From CAWAYR01 sp050250875 (GTDB taxonomy: Bacteria > Acidobacteriota > Vicinamibacteria > Vicinamibacterales > UBA2999): a stretch of DNA of 64,000 bases. The notes beneath the pieces were generated by a model. It was not told the origin of the DNA, did no database searches, and was given only the letters and a program-made list of their open reading frames with translations. The position numbers and the translations under genes were made by a program. Location: positions 1,488,001 to 1,552,000 of the forward strand of contig JBFWNV010000001.1 in NCBI GenBank assembly GCA_050250875.1, in the 5' to 3' direction. This document shows, one piece after another, positions 41,944 through 52,200 of the stretch. Each line of letters opens with the position of its first letter. Positions within the stretch are counted from its first letter, which is position 1.

Positions 41944-42888
41944 GTGAGAACGCAGACGACCGCGGTAACCGTGATGGCTCTGATGGCGTTGACGGCCCCG
42001 GCGAGCGCCCAGGTGATCGGCACGTTCTCGTGGCAGACACAGCCCTACTGCAACGCCGTCATTGTGACGGTCGTGCAACAGGGCGGGCTGTTCCACTTGA
42101 CCGGCCGCGACAACCTGTGCGGCGCCGGCACCGCGCCGATCACGGGCACCGCGGTTGCGGTGGGCGGTAACGTGGCGCTCGGCTTCACGATCGCGCTGCC
42201 GTCGGGACTGGCCACCCACATCTCGGCCACCATCTCCCTGGCCGCCCTGTCGGGGACGTGGTCGGATGGCGACGGCCACACCGGTGCGTTCGTGTTCGCG
42301 GGTGCCGCGGGCGGCTCTCCGCGGCCGGCGCCGGCGGCGGCCACGGCGATCACCGTCAACCAGTTCGCGACCAGCATCTACGCCGGCTCCGGGGTCGCCC
42401 AGACCGTGGCGCGAAGCGACCACCTCCACGACGAGCGGTACCTCGAACAGGGCCAGCCGATCGTGATGGGCGTGTCGGTGGGGGCATTCGGCATCGTTCC
42501 CGGCACCGAGCCGAGCTCGCGATCGGTAGCGGGAGCGGCCCTCGCGCTCAGCGCCGACGGCGTCCTGTCTTTCCCGTTCGCGGCGCCGGTGAGCGTTGGT
42601 GGCACCAGCTACCAGTTGTCGCAGGTCGAGTACTGCATCAGCGTACGGAATGCCGGCGCGTTGGTCTCAGCCGTCGCGATCGTCTCCGACGACCTGCTCA
42701 ACGGCGTCCCGTTGACGTCCGTGGTCAGCGACCAGACCGACCGGACGACGACCGGGTGCTACACCGTGGCGGTGCCTGCCTCCAGCGCCCGCTCCTTCGG
42801 CATGCTGCTCTCACTCGCCGGCAACGCCACCGCGGGGTCCATCTACGTGTCGGGCATCCGCACCACCTGGCTGCCGGTCGTGCCCTGA
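41944..42888 (+). CDS. Exported protein of unknown function
   Basis: 314 residues; GAGGAGG lies 5 bases before the GTG at 41944. Signal peptide: TTAVTVMALMALTAPASA. The first ~110 residues are a small beta-rich domain (IGTFSWQTQPYCNAVIVTV with GTWSDGDGHTGAFVF) like those in other short secreted proteins; the second part has DHLHDERYLEQGQ, a motif often found in repeat/trimerisation regions of tail-fibre-like or surface proteins, followed by a beta-sandwich-like end. No enzyme motif was recognised. The function is unknown; a surface or secreted role is likely. The MFS gene is convergent downstream. Confidence 0.72.
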   Translation: MRTQTTAVTVMALMALTAPASAQVIGTFSWQTQPYCNAVIVTVVQQGGLFHLTGRDNLCGAGTAPITGTAVAVGGNVALGFTIALPSGLATHISATISLAALSGTWSDGDGHTGAFVFAGAAGGSPRPAPAAATAITVNQFATSIYAGSGVAQTVARSDHLHDERYLEQGQPIVMGVSVGAFGIVPGTEPSSRSVAGAALALSADGVLSFPFAAPVSVGGTSYQLSQVEYCISVRNAGALVSAVAIVSDDLLNGVPLTSVVSDQTDRTTTGCYTVAVPASSARSFGMLLSLAGNATAGSIYVSGIRTTWLPVVP

Positions 42889-42921
42889 CGCCGGCGCGGC
42901 CGGCTCGGCCAGCAGAGCGGC

Positions 42922-44172
42922 TCAGAGGGCGGCGTCACCGATCCGCTGCGACGCATCGACGCGCGCCCACAGCAGCGCGCCAATCGCGAGCACCGCGGCC
43001 ATCGGCACGAACGGCGCATCGTAGCTGCCCGTGGCGTCCACGATGTAGCCGTAGGCCACCGATCCGACCAGCCCGCCGAGCTGCGCGGTGGTGTTCATCA
43101 GCCCGACCATCGCCCCGGCGCGGCCGCCGCCGATGTCGAGACAGACCCCGAACACGCCCGACTGCTGGAAGGTGATCGCCCCGTAGGCGAGGGCCAGGCA
43201 GACGAGGGCGACGATCGGGTGCGACGTGAGCATCGTCGCCACGACGAAGAGCGCGGCCGCTCCCAGCGACGCCGTGCCGAGCAGCCGTCGCCCCCGCCGC
43301 GGCCCGAGCCGGCGGGCCAGTGTGTCGCTGGCGACGCCGCCGGCCAGATTGGCGCCGATGGCCACGACGTACGGCAGCGTCGAGAGCACCAGGCCGGCTT
43401 CGTCGAAGCCGCGGCCGCGGACCAGGAACGTGTGGAACCACGTCTGGAAGAACGTGTAGACGTAGATGTAGCAGAAGGCGATGCCGAGGATGGCACGTAC
43501 GGTGCCGGAGCGGAACGCCACCCGCCAGGGAAAGGCGTGGCCGGCTGCGCCGGCGGCCGCCGGCGTCGGGCGGGCACTGCTCGCGCGCTGACCGCGCATC
43601 TCCTCGGGCGAGTCGCGGAACCACCCATACCAGACCGCCGCCCACACCATGCCCAGCGCCGCGAACACGAAGAACGACGCCCGCCAGCCGTAGCGCATCT
43701 GGATCGGCAGCACGAGCAGCGGCGCCATCGCCCCGCCGATCTGCGCGGCCATCAGGTTGACGCCCGAAATGGTGGCCCGCTGGCTGGCCGGGAACCACCG
43801 CGCCACGACGATCGACGCGTTGGGGAACACCCCGGCTTCACCGGCGCCGAACAGGAACCTGGTGACGAGCAGCGGGTAGAAGCCGGTGACCGCGCCGGTG
43901 AGGGCGGTGAAGGCCGACCACCACACGACGATGCGGGTGATCACGCGGCGCGCGCCCAGGCGGTCGCCCATCATACCGGTTGGCACTTCGAACAGGCAGT
44001 AGGCGAGGGTGAAGATCCCGGTCACCCAGCCCCAGCCGACCGGGCCGATGCCCAGATCCTCCTGCATGCGCGGTCCGGCCACCGAGATGCACACGCGATC
44101 CAGATACGTGATCGCGAACAGCAGGATGAGCAGGCCGACGACGCCGCGGCGGTCGCGCGAGACGTCCGACAT
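42922..44172 (-). CDS. MFS transporter (ACS/anion-type)
   Basis: 416 residues from the ATG at 44172 (a GTG at 44190 is also in frame). Twelve membrane helices are visible. Family motifs are FAITYLDRVCISVAGPRM in helix 1, MGDRLGARRVI as the loop 2-3 signature, FLFGAGEAGVFPNASIVVARWF and the domain-two helices. This FLxGxxEAxxxPN signature belongs to the anion:cation symporter group that takes up sugar acids and organic acids such as hexuronates. The M20 amidohydrolase lies just upstream on the same strand, so the pair could import and cleave one substrate (inference). Confidence 0.9.
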   Translation of the reverse strand: MSDVSRDRRGVVGLLILLFAITYLDRVCISVAGPRMQEDLGIGPVGWGWVTGIFTLAYCLFEVPTGMMGDRLGARRVITRIVVWWSAFTALTGAVTGFYPLLVTRFLFGAGEAGVFPNASIVVARWFPASQRATISGVNLMAAQIGGAMAPLLVLPIQMRYGWRASFFVFAALGMVWAAVWYGWFRDSPEEMRGQRASSARPTPAAAGAAGHAFPWRVAFRSGTVRAILGIAFCYIYVYTFFQTWFHTFLVRGRGFDEAGLVLSTLPYVVAIGANLAGGVASDTLARRLGPRRGRRLLGTASLGAAALFVVATMLTSHPIVALVCLALAYGAITFQQSGVFGVCLDIGGGRAGAMVGLMNTTAQLGGLVGSVAYGYIVDATGSYDAPFVPMAAVLAIGALLWARVDASQRIGDAAL

Positions 44173-44215
44173 GGGCGGCGATTGTGTCACGGGCGCCGTC
44201 CGCCGCCCGGCCGAA

Positions 44216-45457
44216 TCAGCGGCCCGCCACCGCGGCGATCGCCTTGTCCACCAGGCGCTGGAAGGCGTCGAGCGTCACCACCAGGTCGGCCTCGGGCGTG
44301 TCTTCCTCTTTGCAGTGCGACAGGCCGTTCGACGACATCGCGAACATCATCACCGCCGGCATGATGCGGCCCATCTCCACCGCGTCGTGCAGCGGACCCG
44401 ACGGCAGACGCGGTGCATGACCGGTGGTTTCCTGCACCGCCTCGGCGCACAGGTCCACGAGCTGCGGGTCGAAGCGGCACGGCTCGATCCGCCAGACGTG
44501 GCGCCACTCCACGGTGACGCCGTTGGCGGCGGCGGCGCGGGCGGCGGCCTCGCGCGCGTCGGCGAGCGCCGCCTGCAGCGTGGCGAGGTCGAGGGCGCGC
44601 TGGTCGAGCGCGATCTCGCACACGCCCGGCACCGCGGTGACGATGGCCGGCTCGACGCGCACCGTGCCGACCGTGCACACCATCCCGGCCACCGGCGTGG
44701 AGTGGCGGCGGGCGATCTCGCGGCAGGCCAGCGCCGTTTCGGCGGCGGCGAGGAACGCGTCGCGACGCATCGCAATCGGCGTCGAACCGGAGTGCGCGGC
44801 CTGGCCGACGAAGCGGAGCACGTGCCGCTCGACGCCGTAGGTGCCGACGACCGCGCCGGTCGATCGCCCCATCGCCTCGAGCACGGGACCCTGTTCGATG
44901 TGCAGCTCGAGGTAGGCCCGCGGGCGGCGGGCGTCGAGGGCGCGACGCGCCTCCGGCATCCGATCGACATCCACGCCGTGCTCGGCCAGCGCGTCGGCGA
45001 GGCGCACGCCCTGCCGATCGCGCAGGTCCCGCACCGTGTCGGGCACGAGGCTGCCGCTCGCGCCCGACGAGCCGAGCAGGCTACGCGAGAACCGCGCGCC
45101 CTCCTCGTCGGCAAAGTCCACGACGGCCACCGTCACCGGCGGGGTGGTGCCCTTCAGTCGGCGCAGCGCGTCCACCCCCGCCAGCACGCCCAGCGGGCCG
45201 TCGAGCCAGCCGCCGTTCGGCACCGAGTCGAGGTGCCCGCCGACGATCACCGTATCCGGGCGCGCACCAGGCAGCGTGATCCAGCGGTTGCCGGCGGCGT
45301 CCTGATCGGCCCGGAACCCGTCGCGGGCCAGCACCTCGTCGAGCCAGGCGCGGGCGTCGCGCCACACCGGCCCCCACGCCACCCGCTGGGCGCCGTCGGC
45401 GTCACTGGTGCGCGCCGCCAGGGCCCGCAGGTCGGCAATCACGTCGCGTGCGCTCAC
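44216..45457 (-). CDS. M20-family amidohydrolase (hydantoinase/carbamoylase or allantoate type)
   Basis: 413 residues from the GTG at 45457; longer in-frame starts give a non-protein-like extension. It has the metal motifs of the HyuC/AllC group: GGHLDSVPNGG (His75, Asp77), WLDGPLG (Asp86), DFADEEGARF (Glu118-119), LELHIEQGPVLE (His) and HCKEEDTPEADL (His near the end), plus the dimerisation lid GQAAHSGSTPIAMRRDA. Such enzymes hydrolyse N-carbamoyl amino acids, allantoate or beta-ureidopropionate in the cytoplasm. The exact substrate is not readable from sequence. It is followed by the MFS transporter, probably co-transcribed. Confidence 0.9.
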   Translation of the reverse strand: MSARDVIADLRALAARTSDADGAQRVAWGPVWRDARAWLDEVLARDGFRADQDAAGNRWITLPGARPDTVIVGGHLDSVPNGGWLDGPLGVLAGVDALRRLKGTTPPVTVAVVDFADEEGARFSRSLLGSSGASGSLVPDTVRDLRDRQGVRLADALAEHGVDVDRMPEARRALDARRPRAYLELHIEQGPVLEAMGRSTGAVVGTYGVERHVLRFVGQAAHSGSTPIAMRRDAFLAAAETALACREIARRHSTPVAGMVCTVGTVRVEPAIVTAVPGVCEIALDQRALDLATLQAALADAREAAARAAAANGVTVEWRHVWRIEPCRFDPQLVDLCAEAVQETTGHAPRLPSGPLHDAVEMGRIMPAVMMFAMSSNGLSHCKEEDTPEADLVVTLDAFQRLVDKAIAAVAGR

Positions 45458-45637
45458 GATGTCCCCTGTTCGAAGTCCATCATAGGGCCGCGGCCGGGGT
45501 GCCTGCCAACGCGCGTTCCGTTCGTGCCGACGAGGGGCAACGTCGGGCGAAATCGCTACACTCCATGAGCCGGAGTGGCGAAGCGGTCCAGTACGGCCGG
45601 GTCGCGACACGGACGCTTTCACGTCACAGGAGGGGCC

Positions 45638-46564
45638 ATGAACCGTTCGACCACTTGGCGTCAGATGCCGTCCTTGGTTGCCTGCTCGGGGTGGCTGCTG
45701 CTCGTCACGGCCGGTCCGGCGCTCGCGCAACTGCCCTCAGCACCCACCGAGCCTGGCGGCCCGATCGCCCTCGGCGACGGCGTCAGCTTCGACAGCGCGC
45801 TGTCCACAGGTGTACCGCCGGACGACGACCGGGCCACGGCGACCGACCAGGCGCAGGCGGCGCCGACGTTCTCCTACTATCACGTGGCTGGCACGACGCT
45901 GAAACCGCGGAGCAGCACCACCGATTTTGTCTATGACGGCAGCGGGTGCGCGCACGTGACCGCGGGCACCGCCACCGGCCTCATCATGAACACCGAGCTC
46001 CATCTGCCCGAGGGTGCGGTCATCAAGTACCTTCGCGTGTACTACAACGACACCAACGCCGCCAGTGGTGTTCGGGGATTCCTGACGCGCTATGCGCCTG
46101 GAACCGGCACCGCCGACCTGGTCAGCGCGGCCTCCACGGCGGCATTCGCCGGCGGCACCGGGTTCGTGGTCAGCTCGGAGCTCACCGAGATCGTCAACAC
46201 CACCAGCTACGCCTACACCTTGATCGGCTGGCCGGACGCCGCCAACGTCGCCAACCAGATCTGCGGCCTGCGCATCGCCTACTACGCGCCGGCGACGGCG
46301 CCAGGCACCCCGACGCTCAACCCGCCGACGGTGGCGGGCAACACGGTGGGCCTGTCGTGGACGACGAGCGGCGGCACCCAGCCCACGTCGTTCCTGCTCA
46401 CGGCGACGACCCCAGGCGGCGTGGTGCTGGTGACCGTGCCGCTGACGGGCAGCTCGGTGTCGTTCGGCGGTGTGCCGAGTGGCACCTACCACCTGTCGCT
46501 GGTCGCAGTGAACGAGGTCGGGTCCAGCCCGCCGTCGGCCACGGTCGTGCTCGTCGTCCCCTGA
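45638..46564 (+). CDS. Exported protein with C-terminal fibronectin type III-like domain
   Basis: 308 residues; AGGAGGGG precedes the ATG at 45638. The signal peptide is SLVACSGWLLLVTAGPALAQ. Residues ~60-215 are beta-rich and unfamiliar: FSYYHVAGTTLKPRSSTTDF, a Cys pair, and LHLPEGAVIKYLRVYYNDT. Residues ~220-308 look like an Fn3 domain: PGTPTLNPPTVAGNTVGLSW and TYHLSLVAVNEVGSSPPSAT. The composition (Thr/Ser/Ala-rich) fits a secreted or surface protein. Role unknown. A TACACT -10-like box lies about 75 bases upstream. Confidence 0.78.
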   Translation: MNRSTTWRQMPSLVACSGWLLLVTAGPALAQLPSAPTEPGGPIALGDGVSFDSALSTGVPPDDDRATATDQAQAAPTFSYYHVAGTTLKPRSSTTDFVYDGSGCAHVTAGTATGLIMNTELHLPEGAVIKYLRVYYNDTNAASGVRGFLTRYAPGTGTADLVSAASTAAFAGGTGFVVSSELTEIVNTTSYAYTLIGWPDAANVANQICGLRIAYYAPATAPGTPTLNPPTVAGNTVGLSWTTSGGTQPTSFLLTATTPGGVVLVTVPLTGSSVSFGGVPSGTYHLSLVAVNEVGSSPPSATVVLVVP

Positions 46565-46617
46565 CCCGACGGGGCGTCGGCGGCGCACATACATCCGGCA
46601 TATCGACGACGCGGCGC

Positions 46618-47817
46618 TCACGCGGCGCGGGTGGCCTGCAGCGCGGCGTAGAGGGCGTCGCGCAGGGCCACGTCGCGCGGATCGCCGCTCAGCCGCGTGC
46701 CCATCCGGTTGGTCACATAGGCGTAGCCGGCCTGCGCATCGGGATCGGCGAAGCCCATGGCGCCGCCGGCCCCCGGTGATCCATACGAGCGATAGCCGCC
46801 GAAGGGCAGCGCCGGGGTCGACTTCATGAACCCGAGCGAGAACGGCACGCCGCCCATCTTCATGCACTCGTCGTACAGGCCGCGCGTGGGGGCCACGGCC
46901 GGTGCGGCGAGCAGGTCGAGCGTCTCCCGGCGCAGCCCCAGCCTGGCGCCGCCGGTCGCGAACTCGCTGTACGCCCCGGCGATGGCCGCGGCCGTGCCGA
47001 CCGCGCCGCCCGAGGGCACCTCCAGATTGCGGGCGTAGACGTGCGTCTCGTCATGGGGCAGCTCGGAGCCGCGCAGCGCCCGCACGATCTTCGACCGCGG
47101 ATTCATCGTGTCGATCGCCAGCCGCAGCGGGAAGCCGCGGAACACCTCGACGAGCGACGGCCGCGACATCGTCGCCAGCTCGGCGTCGGGCACGCGCTCC
47201 GGCAGGCGGATGTAGACGTCGAGGCCGAGCGGCGTGGCGATCTCGTCCTGGAAGACCTGGCCGAGACTGCGGTGGCGCGGATCGACGCGGCGCAGCAGCT
47301 CGCCCTCGTAGAAGCCGAGGCTGATGCCGTGGTAGGCCTGCCGGGTGCCCGGCGGCCACGCCGGCCGCTGGCGGGCCAGCACCTCAGCGAGCTTGTCGAG
47401 GTCGGCGACCAGGGCCCGGTCGAGCGGCTGGTCGAGCGCGTAGAGACCGGCCTGGTGCGCCAGCAGTTGCCGCACCGTGACCTCGGCCTTGCCGTGCTGC
47501 GCGAATTCCGGCCAATAGCTGGCGACCCGAGCTTCGTAGTCGAGCCACCCGCGCGAGTGGGCCAGGGCCATCGTCATCGCCGCCAGGCCCTTGGTGGCCG
47601 AGTAGACGATGACCTTGGTCGTCGCTTCCCACGGCGCGCCGGTGTCGGCGTTGCGGATGCCGCCCCAGAGATCGATCACCCGCTCGCCGCGGACGTAGGC
47701 GCAGCACCCGGCGCCCAGTTCGCGGCGCCGGGAGAAGTTGTCGACGAAGGCCGCGCGCACCGGCTCGAATCCCGCAGCGACGTGGCCGTGCACCGTTGGC
47801 GGCTGCCGGTTGGACAT
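46618..47817 (-). CDS. Serine beta-lactamase-fold hydrolase (class C/esterase type)
   Basis: 399 residues from the ATG at 47817, chosen for GAGGAG in front. The catalytic SATK (Ser73, Lys76) lies in VIVYSATKGLAAMTM; YHGISLGFYEGELLRR replaces the YxN box, and ATPLGLDVYIRLPE follows, as in EstB-type esterases and cyclic-peptide or lactone hydrolases. There is no signal peptide, so it acts in the cytoplasm. A class C-like esterase or amidase is more likely than an antibiotic-resistance enzyme, because the substrate motifs of true beta-lactamases (KTG) are not clear. It stands alone, convergent with the Fn3 gene. Confidence 0.88.
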   Translation of the reverse strand: MSNRQPPTVHGHVAAGFEPVRAAFVDNFSRRRELGAGCCAYVRGERVIDLWGGIRNADTGAPWEATTKVIVYSATKGLAAMTMALAHSRGWLDYEARVASYWPEFAQHGKAEVTVRQLLAHQAGLYALDQPLDRALVADLDKLAEVLARQRPAWPPGTRQAYHGISLGFYEGELLRRVDPRHRSLGQVFQDEIATPLGLDVYIRLPERVPDAELATMSRPSLVEVFRGFPLRLAIDTMNPRSKIVRALRGSELPHDETHVYARNLEVPSGGAVGTAAAIAGAYSEFATGGARLGLRRETLDLLAAPAVAPTRGLYDECMKMGGVPFSLGFMKSTPALPFGGYRSYGSPGAGGAMGFADPDAQAGYAYVTNRMGTRLSGDPRDVALRDALYAALQATRAA

Positions 47818-47982
47818 GACGACTCCTCGGGGCCCACCGCGATGACCCCTCGTCGTCTTGGCCCAGCGCAAACCCCGTGCCTCGCCCGCCTGCCGTATTG
47901 GCCGGGCGGCGCCCCGGGCCGGGCGCTCGTGCCGGGGCGCGACGACCCCGCCAGCGCGGAATCGTCCGCGGCGCCTCGCCCG

Positions 47983-48052
47983 TCAGGGGGTCCGGATCAG
48001 CAGGAACATCTCGGTGATCTCGCGCGGCTGGTCGGCGAGCGGTGAGCGTGGG
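47983..48052 (-). pseudogene. Possible C-terminal remnant of an unidentified gene
   Basis: On the minus strand these bases read DPRSPLADQPREITEMFLLI and RTP then stop. It is protein-like but has no start or body: upstream in this frame only scrambled sequence overlapping the LysR pseudogene is found. The 238-base region 47818-48055 otherwise holds GC-rich sequence without a gene. Confidence 0.25.
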
Positions 48053-48055
48053 TCC

Positions 48056-48801
48056 CTAGCCCGACGCCGCCGTGCGGCCGGCGGCCGCCAGGTGGCCGCC
48101 GCGCCGGAAGATGTCGGCGAAGGCGGCGAAGGCGGCCGCGCCCGCCCGGTCGCGCAGGTGCGACGTCGCCCACACCCCGAGTTCGAAGTCGAGGCCGGCG
48201 ACGACGAGCTGCTGCACCGACTGCGCGGCCTTCAGGTTCTGGGTCACGGCCGACAGCGGCACGACACTGCAGCCGATGCCCGCGGCCACCATCGCCAGAT
48301 GCTCCTGCGGCGCGGCGTCGCCCGCCGCCGGGCCGGCGCGGATTTCGCGCGCGGCGCGATCACCACCAGCGGCTCGGCGCGCAGCAGTTCGACGGCACAC
48401 GGCACGTCGGGCGTCCACGCGCGCGGCAGCAGCACGACGGCGGCGTCGAACTCCCCGCGCGCGAACCGCCGGTAGAGCGCCGGGCTCCAGCCCGAGGCGA
48501 TGCTGAAATCGGTGTCGGCGATCGGCGGCACCGGGGTCACGAAGCGCGGATCGCGCAGCTGCCAGAACAGGCTGCGCGAGACGCCGAGGCGCAGCGACGG
48601 GCGAAACGTGCCGCCGCGGAAGCGGCCGTCGGTGAGCCGGCTGGCCGCCTCGAGAATCGCGCGCGCGTACTCGAGCACCATTTCGCCGGCCGCGGTGGGC
48701 TTCATCGGCCGGGCCCGGCGGTCGATCAGCACCGTGCCCACCTGGTCCTCGAGCGCCTGCAGCATGCGCGTCACCGCCGGCTGCGAGCGGCACAGGCGCA
48801 T
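48056..48801 (-). pseudogene. LysR-family regulator, frameshifted and N-terminally truncated
   Basis: From 48801 the minus strand reads the end of a LysR helix-turn-helix (SQPAVTRMLQALEDQVGTVL, IDRRARPMKPTAAGEMVLEY) and the effector domain as far as LLRAEPLVVIAPRA. The rest of the domain continues in another frame (EIRAGPAAGDAAPQEHLAMV, AAGIGCSVVPLSAVTQNLKA and on to the stop at 48056). A one-base change near 48345-48355, in a GC run, explains the switch. The first 20 or so residues of the helix-turn-helix are also missing. The gene cannot make a working regulator unless it is a sequencing error. It is divergent from the NTF2-like gene. Confidence 0.8.
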
Positions 48802-48865
48802 GTGGCTGCATGGGCGTGGTACCATCCGCGTCCCATTCCTGGATTGCGCTCGCGCGGAGGCGTGA

Positions 48866-49258
48866 ATGTCGAACGTCGAGACCATCAAGGCGGCCTACGC
48901 CGCCTTTGCCCGTAACGACCCGTCGGTGCTGTTCGGCGCCATGAGCCCGGCCATCCAGTGGCGGGAGGCCGAGGGCAACCCGCTGGCGGACCTGAATCCG
49001 TACGGCAGCCCGCAGGCCGTCGGCGACGGCGTGTTCGCCCGGATCCTGGCCGCGATCGACGAGTTCACCGCGGTGCCGGACACCTACGTCGACGGCGGCG
49101 ATCACATCGTCGTGCTGGGGCGCTACGGCGGCACGATGAAGGGCAGCGGCGCGAGGCTCGACGCGCAGTTCTGCCACGTCTACCGCTTCGTGGACGGCAA
49201 AGTGGCCACGTTCCAGCAGTACACTGACACGGCGCAGTGGGCGCGGCTGATGCCCTGA
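48866..49258 (+). CDS. NTF2-like (SnoaL-type) protein
   Basis: 130 residues with the cone-shaped NTF2-like fold: an N-terminal helix (IKAAYAAFARNDPSVLFGAM), IQWREAEGNPLADLNPYGSP and the sheet GDHIVVLGRYGGTM ... AQFCHVYRFVDGKVATFQQY. SnoaL-like proteins serve as small isomerases, hydrolases or ligand binders; the family (ketosteroid isomerase-like) is too diverse to name a substrate. The broken LysR gene is divergent and may once have controlled it. The phospholipase-like gene follows at 49294. Confidence 0.9.
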   Translation: MSNVETIKAAYAAFARNDPSVLFGAMSPAIQWREAEGNPLADLNPYGSPQAVGDGVFARILAAIDEFTAVPDTYVDGGDHIVVLGRYGGTMKGSGARLDAQFCHVYRFVDGKVATFQQYTDTAQWARLMP

Positions 49259-49293
49259 CGACCCGGGCCGCACCGGCCCCGCGCCTGCGGACC

Positions 49294-52200
49294 ATGCGCG
49301 TCGTCCTGTGCTTCGCCGCCGGAATGGTGCTCGCGGCGGCGACGCCGCCCGCGGTGGCCCAGAGCCCCGACGACCGGCCGGCCGCCGACGGCGGCCGCAT
49401 CGTCTCGATGGGGCAGCCGCCGACCGTGAAGTGGTGGGGCGGCGCCAGTGCCGACACCGAGGCGAACGCCGTGCTGGGTGCGATCGGCGTCGAGAAGTGG
49501 TTCTTCAACCCGCTGGCCGGCCTCGTGGCGGCGCGTGCCGAGGGCGTCGTCGGCGGCGGCCGCGACGGCGCCGAGGGCGGCCTGCGGGTACTGGCGGTGA
49601 GTCCGCTGGCCCGCCTCCACGCCGGTGTCGACTACGACTTCCGCGACCAGCGCTTCGACCTGCTGATCGGCGCCGACTTCACCGTCAGGCGCGGTGGGCT
49701 CTTCGGATACGGCAGCCGGCTGCGGCTCGGCTGGCTGCCCGGGCGCGATCAGACGCTGCAGGTCGGGCTGAGCGTGCCGATTCGGCAGAAGGCCGGGGTG
49801 ACCCGCCCGCCGCACGACCGGGCGCCGCTGCGGGCGGCGCGGCCGGTGGCCATCCGCGTGTGCGGGGACAGTCTCGAGAGCCGGGATTGTCCCCTGGCGG
49901 CGGCGCTGCGCGAGTTCCGCGCCGCGGCCGACGCCGTGAGCCGGCTGGTGATGCCGTGGCGTCCGCGCCTGCGTGGCGATCCCGCGGTCGCGGTGGCGCC
50001 GGACATCGCCGCGGTGCGGGCGCTCGGCCCGGCTGACGAGGTGCTGCGGCGGATGCAGGCGGCGTGGCCGGCGGTGTTCCGGGCGGCGGCGGCCGCGCGC
50101 GGCGCCGATCCGGCGGCGCTCGAGGCGTTTGCCGACCAGGCGCGGCGCATCGTGCTCGAGGACGTCGTGCTGCCGTTCGACGCCCTGCTCGGCCAGCCGC
50201 GGACGTCAGGGTCGCTGTACGTCTTCGCCGAGGCCGCTGCGGATCGTGTCGCCGCTGCCTCGGCGCGGGCCGGGACGGCGCCGGCCGAGCACGACGCCGC
50301 GATGATCGCGTTCCACGGCGTCCTCCGCGAACTCGACCGCGTACGCGCCAACATCTGGGAGGTCTGGCACGAGGACCGCCGGGTCTTCCTGCCGCTGCAG
50401 GTGGCGCTGGCGCCCGACGAGGCCGACTCGCAGGCCGAGATCGACGCTCTGCTCGAACGGGTCACCGGCGATCGGTTCACCGAGGGCAACCGCGTCGACT
50501 ACATCGTCAACGAGGCGTTCCAGTTCGAGGTCGCCCGCACGGTCAACCTCGCCGAGCGGTATCACGTGCTGTGGATTCACGACGTGCGCGGCGAGGCGAC
50601 GCGTGGCAACGTCGATCGGGTGTCGGCGCTGCAGGTGCGTCAGTACCTGGAGGCCCTCACCGCCCGGGTGCGGCGTTACGACGACGCCGGATCGCTGCCC
50701 GAGTACCACATCCTGCTCGACCAGTTCTATTACGAGACCTACAACGGCCGCCGCTGGATGACCCTGCTCGAGCGTCCGCTCACGCATCGGATCGCGCTGC
50801 CGCCCGACAGCCGGGAGACCGAACAGGGCCTGCGCCAGGCGCAGGCCGGGCTGCAGCAGGCGGTCGCCGCGTCGCGCCGGCTGCAGGCCGACCGTGCCCG
50901 GTTCGGCGAGGCGTGGCTGCACAACCTCGTCAAGGTGCACGTCAGCATCACGCACCCGGCCGACTTCTCGTTCTGGGGCCACGGCCTGCTGCCGGTGATC
51001 GGGATGCCCGACACCCTGATGCGCGACCACCGCAAGATAGTGTTCTACGACCTGTCGGAAGACGATCCGACCCAGGGCGAGGCGCTGTTCAGCGGCATGG
51101 GGCTGGGCGAACACTACGCCGGCGCCACCTGGGAAGACCGCGCCATCGTCGTCAAAGGGCCGGCCGCGCTCGCCGCCAAGGCCGCTGCCCGCCGTACGCT
51201 CGAGCGGCAGGGCGTCAGCGGGGCCAGCCTTCCGCGTGCCTTCCACGAACGGCCGCTCGCGCCCGACTACGCCGCCAGGGCCGTCGCGGCCCGCGATCGC
51301 CTGATGGCGAGCATCATTCCCGCATCGCGGGTGCTGCAGAGCCACAACGACGTCGGCTACGGCGTCAAGCCGGCGACCGCGGCGAAGGCGGTGCTGCTCA
51401 GCGTGATGCCGCGCGGATCGGTGCTGATCTCGCCCGACTCGCTGTGGGAAAGCGACTTGTGGGGGTCGCTGCTGGCCGGCAGCGCGCTGCGCGGCGGCCG
51501 CGTGCTGGTCATCGCGCCTTCCACCGAGAACGCTCCGGGCACCTCCTGGCTCGTGATCTCGCGCATGCACATGGTGATGAGCCTGCTGCTGGCGCTGTCG
51601 CAGGGCCTGGCCTCGCGCATCGAGCAGGAGGGTGGGCTGCTCAAGGTGGGCATCTTCAACGAACGCGCCGCCGTCGGCGACATGGGCGGGCGCATCGCCG
51701 AGGCGCGGGCGAACTTCGTCGCCGCCGGCCCGTGGTTCCGGACGCTGCTGCCGATCAGCGACGCGACGCTCGACGCGCTGCAGGCGCGGGCGAAGGAGCT
51801 CGAGGCCATCTACCCGCCCGCCTATCTCGTCGACGGCACCGAGGGCCTGCGGCCCAAGCTCCACATGAAGGGGCTGTTCGCGGTCAGCCGGTCGGCGTGG
51901 GACGGCGTCTTCGCCCTGCCCGAGATGCGCGACGTGCTGCTCGCCTATCTCGACGAGCGCTCGCGGCAGGTGAGTGGCCGCGAACGCGACGTGCGCATCC
52001 TGCCCGATGTGGTGTGGAAGGCCGGCCGGCAGGTGATCGCCGCCCGCGCCAATCACCTCACCTCGGAGGACACCGCGCGCTTCGTCCAGTACCTGCAGGT
52101 CGGGTCGTCGAACATGAACGACCGCAGCATGCTGCTCGACGGCGAGGTGGCGCTGACCGTGGCCGGCCTCGGCGCGCAGGCCGGCATCGTCGACTTCGCC

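Noticed and set aside
46618..47817. Antibiotic-resistance beta-lactamase
   Set aside because: It has no signal peptide and no clear KTG box. The EstB-like motifs favour an esterase or amidase.
50206..52056. Minus-strand open frame of 616 codons inside the PLD-like gene
   Set aside because: The plus strand has the HxKx4D and GSSN motifs; the antisense frame has none.
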